Of a stretch of DNA of 64,000 nucleotides, positions 18,894 through 28,352 are shown one piece after another. Under the pieces are notes generated by a model. The model worked only from the letters and a program-made list of their open reading frames with translations. It was not told the origin of the DNA and searched no databases. How positions within the stretch are numbered: position 1 is the stretch's first letter; each line of letters begins with the position of its first letter. This DNA is from CBDANW01 sp965197825. Its GTDB lineage: Bacteria; Acidobacteriota; Vicinamibacteria; Marinacidobacterales; DATDRI01. The stretch lies in NCBI GenBank assembly GCA_965197825.1, contig CBDANW010000003.1, positions 1,426,001 through 1,490,000 of the forward strand, read 5' to 3'. The position numbers and the translations under genes are program-made.

Positions 18894-20293
18894 GGTGATG
18901 TCTTAAGATTCCTGTCAAAGAAAAACGATGTATGGTTCCCCAAGCTCAAACCCGTCCCCGTCATGGGGACAGAAAAGGAGAACCATACATCATGGGAAAG
19001 GTACTACCGAGTCAGCGATTGCTCAAGCAGTTCGAGGAACAACTGGTATTTGGGGAGATGAATCTCTCGGAGATCGTCCGGTCGGGAGCTCAGATGATGC
19101 TTCAATATGCGTTGGAGCGCGAGGTGACGGAGGCGTTGGGTCGAAACTACTATGAGAACGCTCCGGCAACGACGAAGGAGAAGGGACGACGCAACGGGTA
19201 TGAGTCGCATCGGGTCCTCACGGGCGAGGGAGCGGTAACGGTGCAAGTGCCGCGGGTACGAGAAACAGAGAAGGTGTTTCAGTCAAAGATTCTCGACGCC
19301 TACGTGAGCCGGACCGAGAAACTCGATGAACTGATCGCGCGGATGTACGTCCACGGGATGTCGACGCGTGACATTGAGGCGACGTTCGCGGACGTGCTGA
19401 GCGGCACGGGTGTCTCGAAGTCGGTGGTGAGCCGGGTCACACGGTGTCTGTCGGAGGATTTCGAGGCGTTTCGAAAACGGGATCTCTCGAACGAGAAGCT
19501 GTTGTATCTCGAGCTCGACGGCACGTACCTGCGCTACCACCAAGGAGCGGAGAGGAAAGAGCCCATCCTCGTTGCGACCGGCTATCGCGCTGATGGGACG
19601 CGAGTTCTTCTTCATATCGGTGTCGGCAACCGAGAATCCTACGAGAACTGGAAGGGGTTTTTGCAGGAGATGGTGGCCCGAGGAATGAGGGAGCCGTTGC
19701 TCATCGTGACGGACGGGAATCCTGGAGTGCTCAAAGCGATCGCAGAGGTCTTCCCTCGAAGCCTCAAGCAACGTTGCCAGAAGCACCGCCTCGAGAACAT
19801 CCTGGGCAAGGCTCCGAAGGAAGTGCGCGACGAACTCAAGGCGGCCATCCTTGAGTCGTTCCATGCGAACAGCTACGAGCAAGGGCTGAAGAAGGGTCGG
19901 GAGGTGATCGCTCGGTACCGTCAACGATTCCCGAGCGCGATGAAGTGCATGGAAGAGACCTTCGAAGCGTGTCTTCAGGCGCTACTCCTTCCTGCGGCGC
20001 ATCACAAAAGGCTTCGCACGTCGAATCTACTTGAGCGCACGTTCGGAGAGCACAAACGTCGCACAAAGGTCATTCCTCACTTCTTCACCGAGGAGGCCGC
20101 GATGAAACTCTCGTTCGCTGTGCTCTTGGCCGTCGCAAACAAATGGCGCGGCGTGAGGATGGATGTCTTCGCCGCTAGGAAAGTCGAGGAGCTTCGCAAC
20201 GAGCTTCTCCCGCAAGGCACGTCGGAGGAATCAGCAGCTTAACCGAGCGCGGGGAACCGTACGGAGATTTGACAGGAAAATTAAGACTTGACC
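18894..20293 (+). mobile_element. Element B copy B1 (second IS256-type)
   Basis: A 1400-bp element with ~26-bp inverted ends sharing GTCTTAA and TTCCTGTCAAA, flanked by an exact 8-bp duplication AGATCTGA (18886-18893 and 20294-20301). It is inserted in the transposase gene of A2. It holds one transposase and appears complete. Copy B2 begins at 62750. Confidence 0.95.
18992..20242 (+). CDS. IS256-family transposase (element B)
   Basis: A 416-residue mutator-type DDE transposase. The start is taken as ATG 18992 (MGKVLPSQRLL), with AAAAGGAG 11 bases upstream; an in-frame ATG at 18932 lies in the leader and is less likely. Catalytic residues: Asp in YLELDGTYLRYH, Asp in LIVTDGNPGVLKA and Glu in RTSNLLERTFGEHKRRT. 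The HRLENIL region is the mutator signature C/HxxH. It is distinct in sequence from the element A and C transposases. Intact and probably functional. Confidence 0.93.
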   Translation: MGKVLPSQRLLKQFEEQLVFGEMNLSEIVRSGAQMMLQYALEREVTEALGRNYYENAPATTKEKGRRNGYESHRVLTGEGAVTVQVPRVRETEKVFQSKILDAYVSRTEKLDELIARMYVHGMSTRDIEATFADVLSGTGVSKSVVSRVTRCLSEDFEAFRKRDLSNEKLLYLELDGTYLRYHQGAERKEPILVATGYRADGTRVLLHIGVGNRESYENWKGFLQEMVARGMREPLLIVTDGNPGVLKAIAEVFPRSLKQRCQKHRLENILGKAPKEVRDELKAAILESFHANSYEQGLKKGREVIARYRQRFPSAMKCMEETFEACLQALLLPAAHHKRLRTSNLLERTFGEHKRRTKVIPHFFTEEAAMKLSFAVLLAVANKWRGVRMDVFAARKVEELRNELLPQGTSEESAA

Positions 20294-20821
20294 AGATCTG
20301 ATTCAACACTCGCTCTGGAAGCGGGTCTTCTTCGCGGAAGGCTTCGAAGTGTGGAAGCGACGCCTCCTCGCCCGACTTCGAGCGAACTCGAGGTCGCGAC
20401 ACTTGGATGCGACGACCACCGAAGCTCAGCTCTCCGTTCGTGCTCCCACAGTGGTTATGAGTTCGCTCCTTCTCGTGCTTGCCCTTGAGCCCCGCGATCT
20501 CCTCGGCGTCCTCTCTGAGCAGTAGGTGCAGAGCTGTCAGTCCTTGCTCGTACACCCATTCCGTCAGATCCGCCTTCGTGGCCGCGATCCCAGCTATCAT
20601 CGGTAGCAGTATCTGACCGACTTGGCCAACTACCTTGCCCGTAGGCGAGTGCGTTTGCTTTCTTACTGGCTTCTTCGATTTCCTAGGCATTGGTGGCTCC
20701 TTGTCCCCCTCTGGAGACGGTTTATTGGCAGACCTATTCTTAGGCCGGCCAAGGAGCCGCCGCTACCCCAAATTCAACATCCGGCGGGACATCCCCCAGT
20801 TCCGAAAAAGGAGATATTTCG

Positions 20822-21918
20822 ATGACCCAGAAGGTTAGGCGTTTGGGTGCATTGGTGGTTTGGATGGTCCTATCAACGCTCTGGGTGGGATGCTTCGACG
20901 CTGAACAGGACTTCCCGGTCGCGGTGGACGTCACGCCCGAGGTGGAAGCGGCGGTCGTAGTGGGAGCCGATCTCATCGGCCGCATCGACTTTGAGGCCAT
21001 GCGCGGGGCCAGCATCCTTCTGAAGCTGGAACAGGCCCAGAACAACGAAAGACTTCGTCAGGTAAGCGACGCGAATAGGCGCTTCGAAGAAGCCACTGGG
21101 CTCACCCGCGACGACCTGCAGGTCATCGTATTCTCTGCCAACACGAGCACGGTGGATGCCAGGGCACCTCAGGAAATGAGATTGGAGTCGCTGGACGCCG
21201 TGGTAGGGATCGCGCTGGCCAAATCTCTCACCACCGAGCAGCTCACGCGGGGCATTCAGGCCATGGCATCCGAGGGACCGGCACCCAAAGTAACCGAGAC
21301 CGAGATCGCAGGACGGCCCGCCCTCATCGTGGAGCCTGAGGGTCAGGAGCAGAACGCGGCTTATGTCGCGCTCAGTCCGGAGTCGACGACCATTTTCCTA
21401 ACTGTCAGCCAGGCGAGCTTGGCGGCAGCGCTCACGAGAACGGATCGAGGCGAGATCGAAGTCGCCTCTCCCTCACTCATCTCCGCCGAAGCCGTGTTGC
21501 CGCAAGGCTCTCAGCTTCGCCTGGCCTTCGTGGTGCCGGATGCTCTCCGATCGAAGATCCGAGAAACGATGAACGGCGGGCAGGAGAATCCTCAGATGGC
21601 GATGTTGGCTGGCTTCCTCGAGTCGTTCAAAGATCTGCAGAGCCTGTCGCTCGGGATCGCTTGAGCCAGGACATGGCGCTCAACCTAGCTAGCGATCTGG
21701 GTAGCGCGGAGTCGGCTCAGCAAGCCGCGACCATGATCGACATGATGCTCGCGCCTATGATGAAGGCCGCTCTCGAGTCGGCCGACCAGCCGGCGACGAT
21801 CGCGGAGTCGTTTCAGGTAACGCCGGAGGGGAACGCGCTCAGGATCGGCTTCCGACTCACCGCGGAAGAGCTGGACTCGATCGGCAGCAAAGCTCAAGAC
21901 ATGGCGGCCGGCCAGTAA
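20822..21918 (+). pseudogene. lipoprotein of unknown function with one-base frameshift
   Basis: An exported protein with a signal peptide and lipobox-like end (LSTLWVGCFD). The first frame (280 residues) contains FEAMRGASILLKLEQAQNN and repeated alpha/beta segments and ends at TGA after LSLGIA. The second frame starts in the same place (TTGA) and continues SQDMALNLASDLGSAESAQQ to 21918. Adding one base (GCN-TTG) gives a smooth LSLGIALSQDMALNL, so this is most likely one 365-residue gene with a single-base deletion near 21660, rather than two genes. AAAAAGGAG precedes the ATG. Element A2 lies just upstream and may separate it from its promoter. Family not recognised. Confidence 0.65.
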
Positions 21919-21946
21919 CCCAACGTTCAGTCTCCTGTAGAAATAG

Positions 21947-23083
21947 TCAATCGTCCAGAAAGCGGGCGATCTCGTCCCACCGATTGTGAGCGTCCTCGTA
22001 TCCCATTTCGATCAATCGCGAGATGTACGGACGCTCGAACAGCAAGTAGCTCAGGAAATCCGGGCTGCTGGTGCGGTACGCGCCCAGGCCCCGGACGATG
22101 ATCCGAAGAGGCGTGGGAAGATGGTGCGCGAGCGAGGCCGACAGTTTTCCAAGATCGCGCGAGGGCCGAAGCACGAACATGCGCACGCGACGAAGTCCCT
22201 CGGGGTGGCGTTTTTCCGGTGGAAGCAGCTCGAGCGTTCGATTGATGCGGGCCACCCGCTCGGCGTCGTTCTCCAGCGCGTCCAAGAACACGCCGTGCAT
22301 GAGCATCCCGAGAATCTGTGCAGAGGGCGGATAGCCGACGACCTGTGGCTCGGACTCTTCCGCTCGCGTTCGAGGATAGCGGGCCGAGATGGTCAACACG
22401 CGATCCGCTCCCAGGTGGATCGACGGCGCGAGGGGTGAGGACTGCCGGATGCCGCCGTCTCCGTAGAACGCATCGCCGATCTGAATGGCAGGAAAAACCA
22501 GCGGTAATGCCGCCGAGGCCATGACGTGATTCAAACCGATCTTCGCGCGGACCGAATAACGCCTCGCCCGCTCCCACATCGAAATGCCGGGCGTGCCGTG
22601 AACGAAAGTAATCGTCCCGCCGGTGCTGTAGCTCGTGGCTGAAAGCGCCAGGGCCCGGAGGCGACCGTTCGCGATGTTCGCATCGATGCCGTCAATATCG
22701 ATCGCGGCGGCCAGGTATCGGTAGAGAGGCTTGGTATCAAGAACACCTCTCACCTCGAACCCGGGCGTGACGCCTCCAGTACCCAGCATCCATAACCAGC
22801 GCACGGCACTCCAGGTCAACGCGGAGAAGTCCGAGTTGAAGACCTTATCGACCGTCAGTCGCAGCCAAGCGGCCGATAGGTCCCGGGTCGCTTGCAGAAA
22901 TCTAACGCGCGCGCCGGCCAGAGAAGCAGCGTTGATCCCACCTGCCGACACACCGGTGATGATGCGAAAAGGGTAGTCTTCACCCAACCCCTCGGCGATG
23001 CGAGCCAGCGCCCCGGCCTGATATGCTCCCCGCGCTCCCCCACCGCTCAGTACCAAGGCGGGCTCCGCTTTAGGATTCGTCAC
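21947..23083 (-). CDS. patatin-like phospholipase
   Basis: A 378-residue lipid acyl hydrolase of the patatin family, which removes acyl chains from phospholipids using a Ser-Asp dyad. The glycine-rich oxyanion loop is LVLSGGGARGAYQAGAL near the N-terminus, the nucleophile Ser is in GVSAGGINAASLAG, and the Asp is in FYGDGGIRQSSPLAPS. Length and order are normal for bacterial cytosolic patatins. It is convergent with the preceding lipoprotein gene. There is no signal peptide. Appears intact. Confidence 0.9.
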   Translation of the reverse strand: MTNPKAEPALVLSGGGARGAYQAGALARIAEGLGEDYPFRIITGVSAGGINAASLAGARVRFLQATRDLSAAWLRLTVDKVFNSDFSALTWSAVRWLWMLGTGGVTPGFEVRGVLDTKPLYRYLAAAIDIDGIDANIANGRLRALALSATSYSTGGTITFVHGTPGISMWERARRYSVRAKIGLNHVMASAALPLVFPAIQIGDAFYGDGGIRQSSPLAPSIHLGADRVLTISARYPRTRAEESEPQVVGYPPSAQILGMLMHGVFLDALENDAERVARINRTLELLPPEKRHPEGLRRVRMFVLRPSRDLGKLSASLAHHLPTPLRIIVRGLGAYRTSSPDFLSYLLFERPYISRLIEMGYEDAHNRWDEIARFLDD

Positions 23084-23179
23084 GAGAGGATGTCCCGGTC
23101 AAGATCCCGACCGATGTGCCCCGCACAGTAGCACAAAGCTTGCGCCGCTTGCACGGATCGGTTCTACTAGCAGGCTGAT

Positions 23180-23275
23180 GAACGACGAGTCAGCCTGCGC
23201 GAGCGGAGCGAGCCCGGCGCGAATGCGCCGACGAAAGCGCAGGCCGTGGGGGTGGGGCCCCGCGGCACTAATACA
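23180..23275. repeat. GC-rich dispersed repeat, copy 1
   Basis: The tract after the patatin start contains GAGCGGAGCGAG and then GTGGGGGTGGGGCCCCGCG followed by CACTAA. The reverse complement of the latter occurs at about 46708-46730 together with another (GCGAGCG) run. This points to a REP-like intergenic repeat family in this genome. Confidence 0.6.
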
Positions 23276-23289
23276 CACATTGACGCAGA

Positions 23290-24342
23290 GTGACTCTACT
23301 TAATCTTGTTGCTGGATTGTGCTTGCTCGTCGCCGGCGCCGAGCTTCTGGTTCGAGGCGCCTCACGGTTCGCCGCAGCCGTTGGAATCTCACCGCTCGTC
23401 ATTGGACTCACCGTCGTGGCGTTCGGGACGAGCTCGCCGGAAGCCGCGGTCGCCCTTCGGTCGAGCCTGGACGGGCAGCCGGACATCGCCCTCGGCAACG
23501 CGGTGGGCAGCAACATTTGCAACGTCCTCCTTGTCTTGGGACTCTCCGCCACCGTCGCACCTCTCGTCGTAGCCCGCCAGCTCATTCGTCTCGACGTGCC
23601 TTTGATGATCGGCGTTTCGGTATCGTTGCTCGTCGTGTCGTTGGACGGAAGAATCTCGTTCACGGACGGGGCTATCCTGTTCTTGGCTCTCCTTGTCTAT
23701 ATGGTCTGGAGCATCCGTGAGAGTCGCCGTGAATCGAATAGCGACTCCACGAGACCCGTGAAAGCTTCGCCCTTCCGGATAGCCCTCTACCTGGGCTTCG
23801 TCGCCCTCGGATTGGTCCTGCTCGCAACGGGGGCCAACCGGCTCGTCGAGAGTGCGGTTGCCATCGCCCGGGAGTGGCGCCTGAGCGAGCTCGTCATCGG
23901 CCTGACGATCGTGGCCGTGGGGACGTCCCTTCCCGAGCTTGCCACCTCCCTGGTGGCTACCTTTCGCGGCGAGCGAGACCTCGCGGTGGGCAACGTCGTG
24001 GGAAGCAATATCTTCAACGTCCTCTTCGTCCTGGGACTATCGGCCATCGTGGCGCCGGAAGGAATCGAGGTCTCGCGGGCCGCGCTCGGCTTCGACATCC
24101 CGATCATGATCGCCGTTGCCGTGGCCTGCCTCCCCATATTCTTCACCGGCCATTCGATCGCGCGATGGGAAGGCGTGCTCTTTCTCTTCTACTACGGAGC
24201 CTATGTAGGCTATTTGTTTCTGGCCAGCGTGCAGCATGAAGCTCTCCACGGGTTCAACCTCCTCATGATGTACTTCGTGATCCCGATAACGACCCTCACG
24301 CTGGGCATCCTGGCGGTGCGAGCCTACCGGTCGGAGCGCTAG
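23290..24342 (+). CDS. CaCA-family sodium/calcium exchanger
   Basis: An inner-membrane Ca2+/cation antiporter of 350 residues with about ten membrane segments. Two inverted repeats of the exchanger domain are clear. The first has GTSSPEAAVALRSSL and ALGNAVGSNICNVLLVLGL. The second has GTSLPELATSLVATF and AVGNVVGSNIFNVLFVLGL. The Glu of each GTSxPE motif binds the ion. It starts at GTG 23290 in a leader poor in ribosome-site signals. The family includes YrbG of Escherichia coli. It seems complete and stands alone between convergent or divergent neighbours. Confidence 0.9.
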   Translation: MTLLNLVAGLCLLVAGAELLVRGASRFAAAVGISPLVIGLTVVAFGTSSPEAAVALRSSLDGQPDIALGNAVGSNICNVLLVLGLSATVAPLVVARQLIRLDVPLMIGVSVSLLVVSLDGRISFTDGAILFLALLVYMVWSIRESRRESNSDSTRPVKASPFRIALYLGFVALGLVLLATGANRLVESAVAIAREWRLSELVIGLTIVAVGTSLPELATSLVATFRGERDLAVGNVVGSNIFNVLFVLGLSAIVAPEGIEVSRAALGFDIPIMIAVAVACLPIFFTGHSIARWEGVLFLFYYGAYVGYLFLASVQHEALHGFNLLMMYFVIPITTLTLGILAVRAYRSER

Positions 24343-24387
24343 CCGGTGACGCCAGCTTTTGCTTCCCGACCCTAGTGCTGATCCGAT

Positions 24388-25770
24388 TCATCCTTCTTCG
24401 GCGATGCAGTAAAGGTACCGCTCTCCGCGCAAGAACAGCTCTTTGCCGGCGATGGCCGCCGAGGCACTGAAGCCGTCGTCGAGCACGTTCAACGCCAGCA
24501 TCTCAGGATTCTTGTCGTGACGGATCACCGCCGTCGCACCCCCGCGGCCGGTGACGTAAACCCGATCGCCAGCGGCCACGGGCGAGGCGTAGATGTTGCC
24601 GAGTCCCTCGAGCCGAAACGAGCCGGGGCGTTCCTCGCCCGTCTTGGCATGGACACGAGTGAGGACGGCTCGATAATAGTTGAGGAAGTAGAGTGCCTCG
24701 CCATAGAGGAGGGGCGATGGAACGAACGGAGTGCCACGGGCGCGTGACCAAACAACGTTATCGGTTCCGGTGATATCACCTCGGGCCCCGTCGAGACGTA
24801 TGGCGAGAAGGTTTCGCGAGAAGTAGTTGCCACCGATATAGACCATGCCGTCTGCCGCCACCGGCGTGGCGGTAACGTTGCGGGACAGCCCGGCGCATTC
24901 CCAGAGCACTTCCCCGTCGTCCACATCGTACGCCCGCACGCGATTCGTGCCGCTGATGATGACTTGATGCTTCCCATCTTGCTCCACCACGATCGGACTC
25001 GCCCACGTCGTGGGCTCATCTCGGTCGACCTTCCAGAGCTCGCGGCCGGTTCGCTTGTCGAGAGCGATGACGAACGACTGGCCCTGGTGATCCCAGTTGA
25101 CGATCAGTGTATCGCCATGGAGCGTGGGCGAGCTGCCCTCGCCGTGCTCGTGCTCTACCGTCATGTCGCCCAGGTCGGTTTCCCACACCAGCTCGCCATC
25201 CAAAGTGAGGCAGTAGAGACCATGTGAGCCGAAGGAAGCGAACACATACTCGCCGTCGACCACCGGAGAGCTCGCGGCAAAGCTTCCCGTGTAGTGAACC
25301 CCTTCGTGAGGGACGGCCTCGCGCACAGTTTTCTGCCAAAGGATCTCGCCGTCTTGGCGGCTAACGGCCAGGACGACGAACGATTGGCGGTGCGTGACCG
25401 GTAGAGCACCGTGTCGGCCGCGGCGGCGACGGGGTGGGGATGGCAAGGTTTCTCCGGAAGGCACCGCGGCGGTAAGAAAGACGCGATCGCCCCAGACGAT
25501 GGGCGTCGAATGGCCGCTACCGGGAAGCTCGATCTTCCAACGGACGTTCTTATCCTCGCTCCATTCCACCGGCGGGTCGGCGTACCGCGAGACGCCGGTT
25601 CCCAACGGGCCCCGCCACTGCGGCCAGTAGTGATCGGCCTCGGCAGCGCGGTCAACGGCTCCGGGCGAGTTCGGTAGAGATTGCCCCGGGCTCTCTTTCG
25701 ACCCGAAGACTCCCGCGACGCTCATCACGGCAAGCGCGCCGCCCACCGCGAGGCAAACCCAAAAACGCAT
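24388..25770 (-). CDS. PQQ-type beta-propeller protein (exported)
   Basis: A 460-residue protein starting with a hydrophobic export signal (FWVCLAVGGALAVMSVAGVF). A series of propeller blades follows, each with an A/LD..xG..LW core: HYWPQWRGPLGTGVS, SRQDGEILWQKTV, LDGELVWETDLGD, LDKRTGRELWKVDRDEPTTW, YDVDDGEVLWECAGLS. This is the PQQ_2/BamB-like fold, common in Acidobacteriota and Planctomycetota as exported proteins of unknown role; quinoprotein dehydrogenase active-site residues are not evident. It is divergent from the similar gene at 25934, and the 163-base gap must hold both promoters. Confidence 0.8.
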   Translation of the reverse strand: MRFWVCLAVGGALAVMSVAGVFGSKESPGQSLPNSPGAVDRAAEADHYWPQWRGPLGTGVSRYADPPVEWSEDKNVRWKIELPGSGHSTPIVWGDRVFLTAAVPSGETLPSPPRRRRGRHGALPVTHRQSFVVLAVSRQDGEILWQKTVREAVPHEGVHYTGSFAASSPVVDGEYVFASFGSHGLYCLTLDGELVWETDLGDMTVEHEHGEGSSPTLHGDTLIVNWDHQGQSFVIALDKRTGRELWKVDRDEPTTWASPIVVEQDGKHQVIISGTNRVRAYDVDDGEVLWECAGLSRNVTATPVAADGMVYIGGNYFSRNLLAIRLDGARGDITGTDNVVWSRARGTPFVPSPLLYGEALYFLNYYRAVLTRVHAKTGEERPGSFRLEGLGNIYASPVAAGDRVYVTGRGGATAVIRHDKNPEMLALNVLDDGFSASAAIAGKELFLRGERYLYCIAEEG

Positions 25771-25933
25771 GAGGAGAGTTTAGGGCGTTCGTGGGTTCGC
25801 GCACAAGCTGCGGTTCTGGGCAATGAACTGCTGTTGTGGAGAGCTGAGCTGCTGTTCTAGCGCATGAGCCGCGAACCCCGTCGACGAGTTCTCGACTTGA
25901 ACTTGGAAAGTCGATCCCGTAACCTGGGTAACT

Positions 25934-27247
25934 ATGAAAATCCCGGTAGTGCTTTTTCTTGCGTTGCTGTGCGCCCGCTCGGCCGCGGCAGAAGATTGGC
26001 CCCAGTGGCGCGGCCATGGTCGTTTGGGAATCTGGAACGAGACGGGCATCGTGGAGACGTTCCCCGCCGAAGGACTCGAGGTCAGTTGGAGGACACCCAT
26101 TCATAGCGGGTTCGCCGGCCCCGCCGTTGCCGGCGGCCGTGTGTTCGTTACGGATTTCCGGCGCACGCAGGGCAACCAGGGTTTCGAGCGCATTCTGTGT
26201 CTGGATGAGAAGAACGGGGAAGTCCTCTGGCAACGGGAATGGGAAGTCGACTACACCGGCTTGATGCAAAGCTACGCCATCGGGCCGCGTGCCACACCCA
26301 CCGTGGACGGGGATCGGGTGTACGTGTTGGGAGCCATGGGAAAACTCATGGTCTTGAAGGTAGATAGCGGCGAGATCGTCTGGGAGAAGGATTTCGTCAA
26401 GGACTTCGGGACGACGGTTCCCACTTGGGGCATGACCGGTGCTCCGTTGGTGGACGGAGAGCGGATCCTATGCCTTGTGGGCGGCGAGCCCGACGGCAAA
26501 GTCATCGCATTCGACAAGCTCACTGGCGAGGAGGTGTGGCGGGCCCTATCTTCTGACTGGGAGCCCGGCTACGCCCAGCCCATCATTTTCGAAATCGGGG
26601 GCGTTCGCCAGCTCATTATCTGGCATCCTCAGGCCATCAGCTCTCTCGATCCGACCACAGGAGACATCTACTGGGAGATACCGTTCAAAATCCAGAACGG
26701 GTTGACCGTTGCCACGCCCATCCGGAGCGGCCCGTACCTTTTCGTGTCCTCATTCTACGACGGGGCTCACATGTTGAAGCTGGACACCCATCATCCGGGC
26801 GCCGAGCTCCTGTGGAGCAGCTCGGGCGGAAGCGACGTACAAACGGACAAGATCCACACTCTCATCAACACCGCGGTCATCGATGGCGACTATCTCTACG
26901 GCATCGACTCCTACGGCCAGGTGCGCGGTTTGGTTGTCGGGACCGGGGAACGAATGTGGGAGAGCGCCGCCATCATAAAAGAGAAGGCGAGATTTGCCGC
27001 CGCCTTCTTCGTGCGGAACGGGGACCGTTACTTTATCAACAACGACCGCGGTGAGCTCATCATCGGACGATTCACTCCCGAAGGTTTCGACGAAACGAGC
27101 CGTACCCAGCTCATCGAGCCTACGTCCACTCCGGGCGCCCGGCGCGAGCTCGGCACCGTCAACTGGTCTCATCCCGCATACGCGAACCGCCACATCTTCG
27201 CTCGAAACGATAAAGAGATCCTTCGGGCTTCTCTCGCCAAGGACTAG
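25934..27247 (+). CDS. PQQ-type beta-propeller protein (exported)
   Basis: A 437-residue relative of the divergent neighbour. It begins with a signal peptide (VVLFLALLCARSAAA), then DWPQWRGHGRLGIWNETGI and blades with LDEKNGEVLWQREW, VDSGEIVWEKDF, FDKLTGEEVWRAL and LDPTTGDIYWEIP. The C-terminus is SLAKD followed by a TAG. That TAG is formed exactly at the IS630 boundary, where TA is target sequence and G is the first base of the element, so the native end may have been slightly longer. Function unknown. Confidence 0.8.
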   Translation: MKIPVVLFLALLCARSAAAEDWPQWRGHGRLGIWNETGIVETFPAEGLEVSWRTPIHSGFAGPAVAGGRVFVTDFRRTQGNQGFERILCLDEKNGEVLWQREWEVDYTGLMQSYAIGPRATPTVDGDRVYVLGAMGKLMVLKVDSGEIVWEKDFVKDFGTTVPTWGMTGAPLVDGERILCLVGGEPDGKVIAFDKLTGEEVWRALSSDWEPGYAQPIIFEIGGVRQLIIWHPQAISSLDPTTGDIYWEIPFKIQNGLTVATPIRSGPYLFVSSFYDGAHMLKLDTHHPGAELLWSSSGGSDVQTDKIHTLINTAVIDGDYLYGIDSYGQVRGLVVGTGERMWESAAIIKEKARFAAAFFVRNGDRYFINNDRGELIIGRFTPEGFDETSRTQLIEPTSTPGARRELGTVNWSHPAYANRHIFARNDKEILRASLAKD

Positions 27248-28352
27248 TGGCTATAACATTTAAGTGTTTAGTAGTAATATCTCTCTCATGCGAGGGAGAG
27301 CCGTTGTGTTGACTCAAGCGGAACATAGGGAGCTTGGCAAACGAGTTTCGAGCCGTAGCGGTCGAGCGGATGACGCGCGGATCGCTCGGATGTTGCTCTT
27401 GCTGGCAGACGGTGCAAGCTATACGCAGGTGCAGCAGACGGTGGGCTGCACGGCGCCTTTTATCAGCAAGTGGAAACGCCGATTCTTGGAGGAGCGTCTG
27501 GCAGGTCTGTACGCGCGTCACGAGGGGCGTCCGATTCAAGTGCTCACGCCTCGGATGGAAGCACGGATTCTTTCGTGGACGCAGAAAAAACCGACCGACG
27601 GCTCGACTCACTGGAGCACGCGTCGACTTGCGAAGAAGCTGGGAATCCATCACATGATGGTGGCTCGCACTTGGAAAAAGCATGGTCTCCAGCCACACCG
27701 AATTGAGCATTACAAGGCCTCCAACGATCCGGATTTCGAGACGAAGGCAGCGGATATCATCGGTCTATATATGAATCCACCTCAGCACGCTGCGGTGTTT
27801 TGTATTGATGAGAAAACGGCGATCCAAGCCCTGGATCGACGGGACCCGATCTTGCCGTTGTCTCCCGGGCGGGCCGAGCGACACGGTTTCGAGTACGTCC
27901 GGCATGGAACGCTTTCTCTCTACGCCGCCTTCGACACGAAGACGGGGGTGGTTTTGGGCAAGACTGTCCGCCGCCATACCAGCCAGGAGTTCGTCGCCTT
28001 CTTGGAGCAGCTGGTTGCGAGCCACAAGCGAAAGCGCGAAATACATGTCATCCTCGACAATCTGTCGGCTCACAAGACCGCCAAGGTCGCACAGTTCCTC
28101 GAGGCCAACCCAAAAGTCCGACTCCACTTCACACCCACATATTCCTCCTGGCTGAACAAAATCGAACTCTGGTTCTCCAAGATCGAGCGTGCCCTGATCC
28201 ATCGAGGCGTGTTCACGTCAACCCACGACCTGACCCGCAAGATCATGCGCTACATTCGCAAGTACAACGAAGACCCCAAGCCCGTGAAGTGGACCTACAA
28301 CGATCCGTCACGACGCATTAAAACCACTAAACGTTCAGTTGTTACAGTCCAC
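27247..28352 (+). mobile_element. IS630-family element
   Basis: About 1.1 kb with imperfect ~30-bp inverted ends. The left end begins GTGGCTATAAC; the complement of the right end begins GTGGACTGTAAC. Each end is flanked by CTAG (27244-27247 and 28352-28355), which contains the TA target that IS630 elements duplicate. One intact transposase lies inside. The right flank is directly a fragment of the 62-bp MITE family. Confidence 0.9.

Larger units (their letters stand above)
16747..20690 (-). pseudogene. IS256-family transposase of A2, in three pieces
   Basis: Starting at ATG 20690 (MPRKSKKPVRKQT), the frame runs to LPERVLNQ at the B1 insertion, resumes after it with VGVSTRNYESSLDKPAAKL, reaches ALVDVLGD at the I1 insertion, and resumes at CQIHKLQNLR. 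Residues LAVIQR, present in copy A3, are lost at the I1 junction. The catalytic triad as seen in A3 is Asp in ALMLDGLEV, Asp in CVVDG and Glu in TNAIENLNG. A one-base loss near 16763 (compared with A3) also alters the last residues. It cannot be active. Confidence 0.9.
16689..20796 (-). mobile_element. Element A copy A2 (IS256-type) with two nested insertions
   Basis: Both ends are present: GGGGATGTCC at 16689 and its complement ending at 20796, inside ~50-bp imperfect inverted repeats. An exact 8-bp target duplication, CAGTTCCG, lies at 16681-16688 and 20797-20804. The element has been entered by IS3 copy I1 (17222-18478) and by element B copy B1 (18894-20293). Without them about 1.44 kb remains. 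Its transposase is split into 20302-20690, 18479-18885 and about 16770-17221. The insertion lies only 25 bases upstream of the ATG at 20822. Confidence 0.93.

Noticed and set aside
23290..23310. CTACTTAATCTTG at the start of the exchanger gene is identical to part of the palindrome arm at 28402-28414
   Set aside because: Thirteen bases with no inverted partner at 23.3 kb, and they encode the protein's first residues naturally (LLNLV). It may be a scar of the same repeat, but one short match is not enough.
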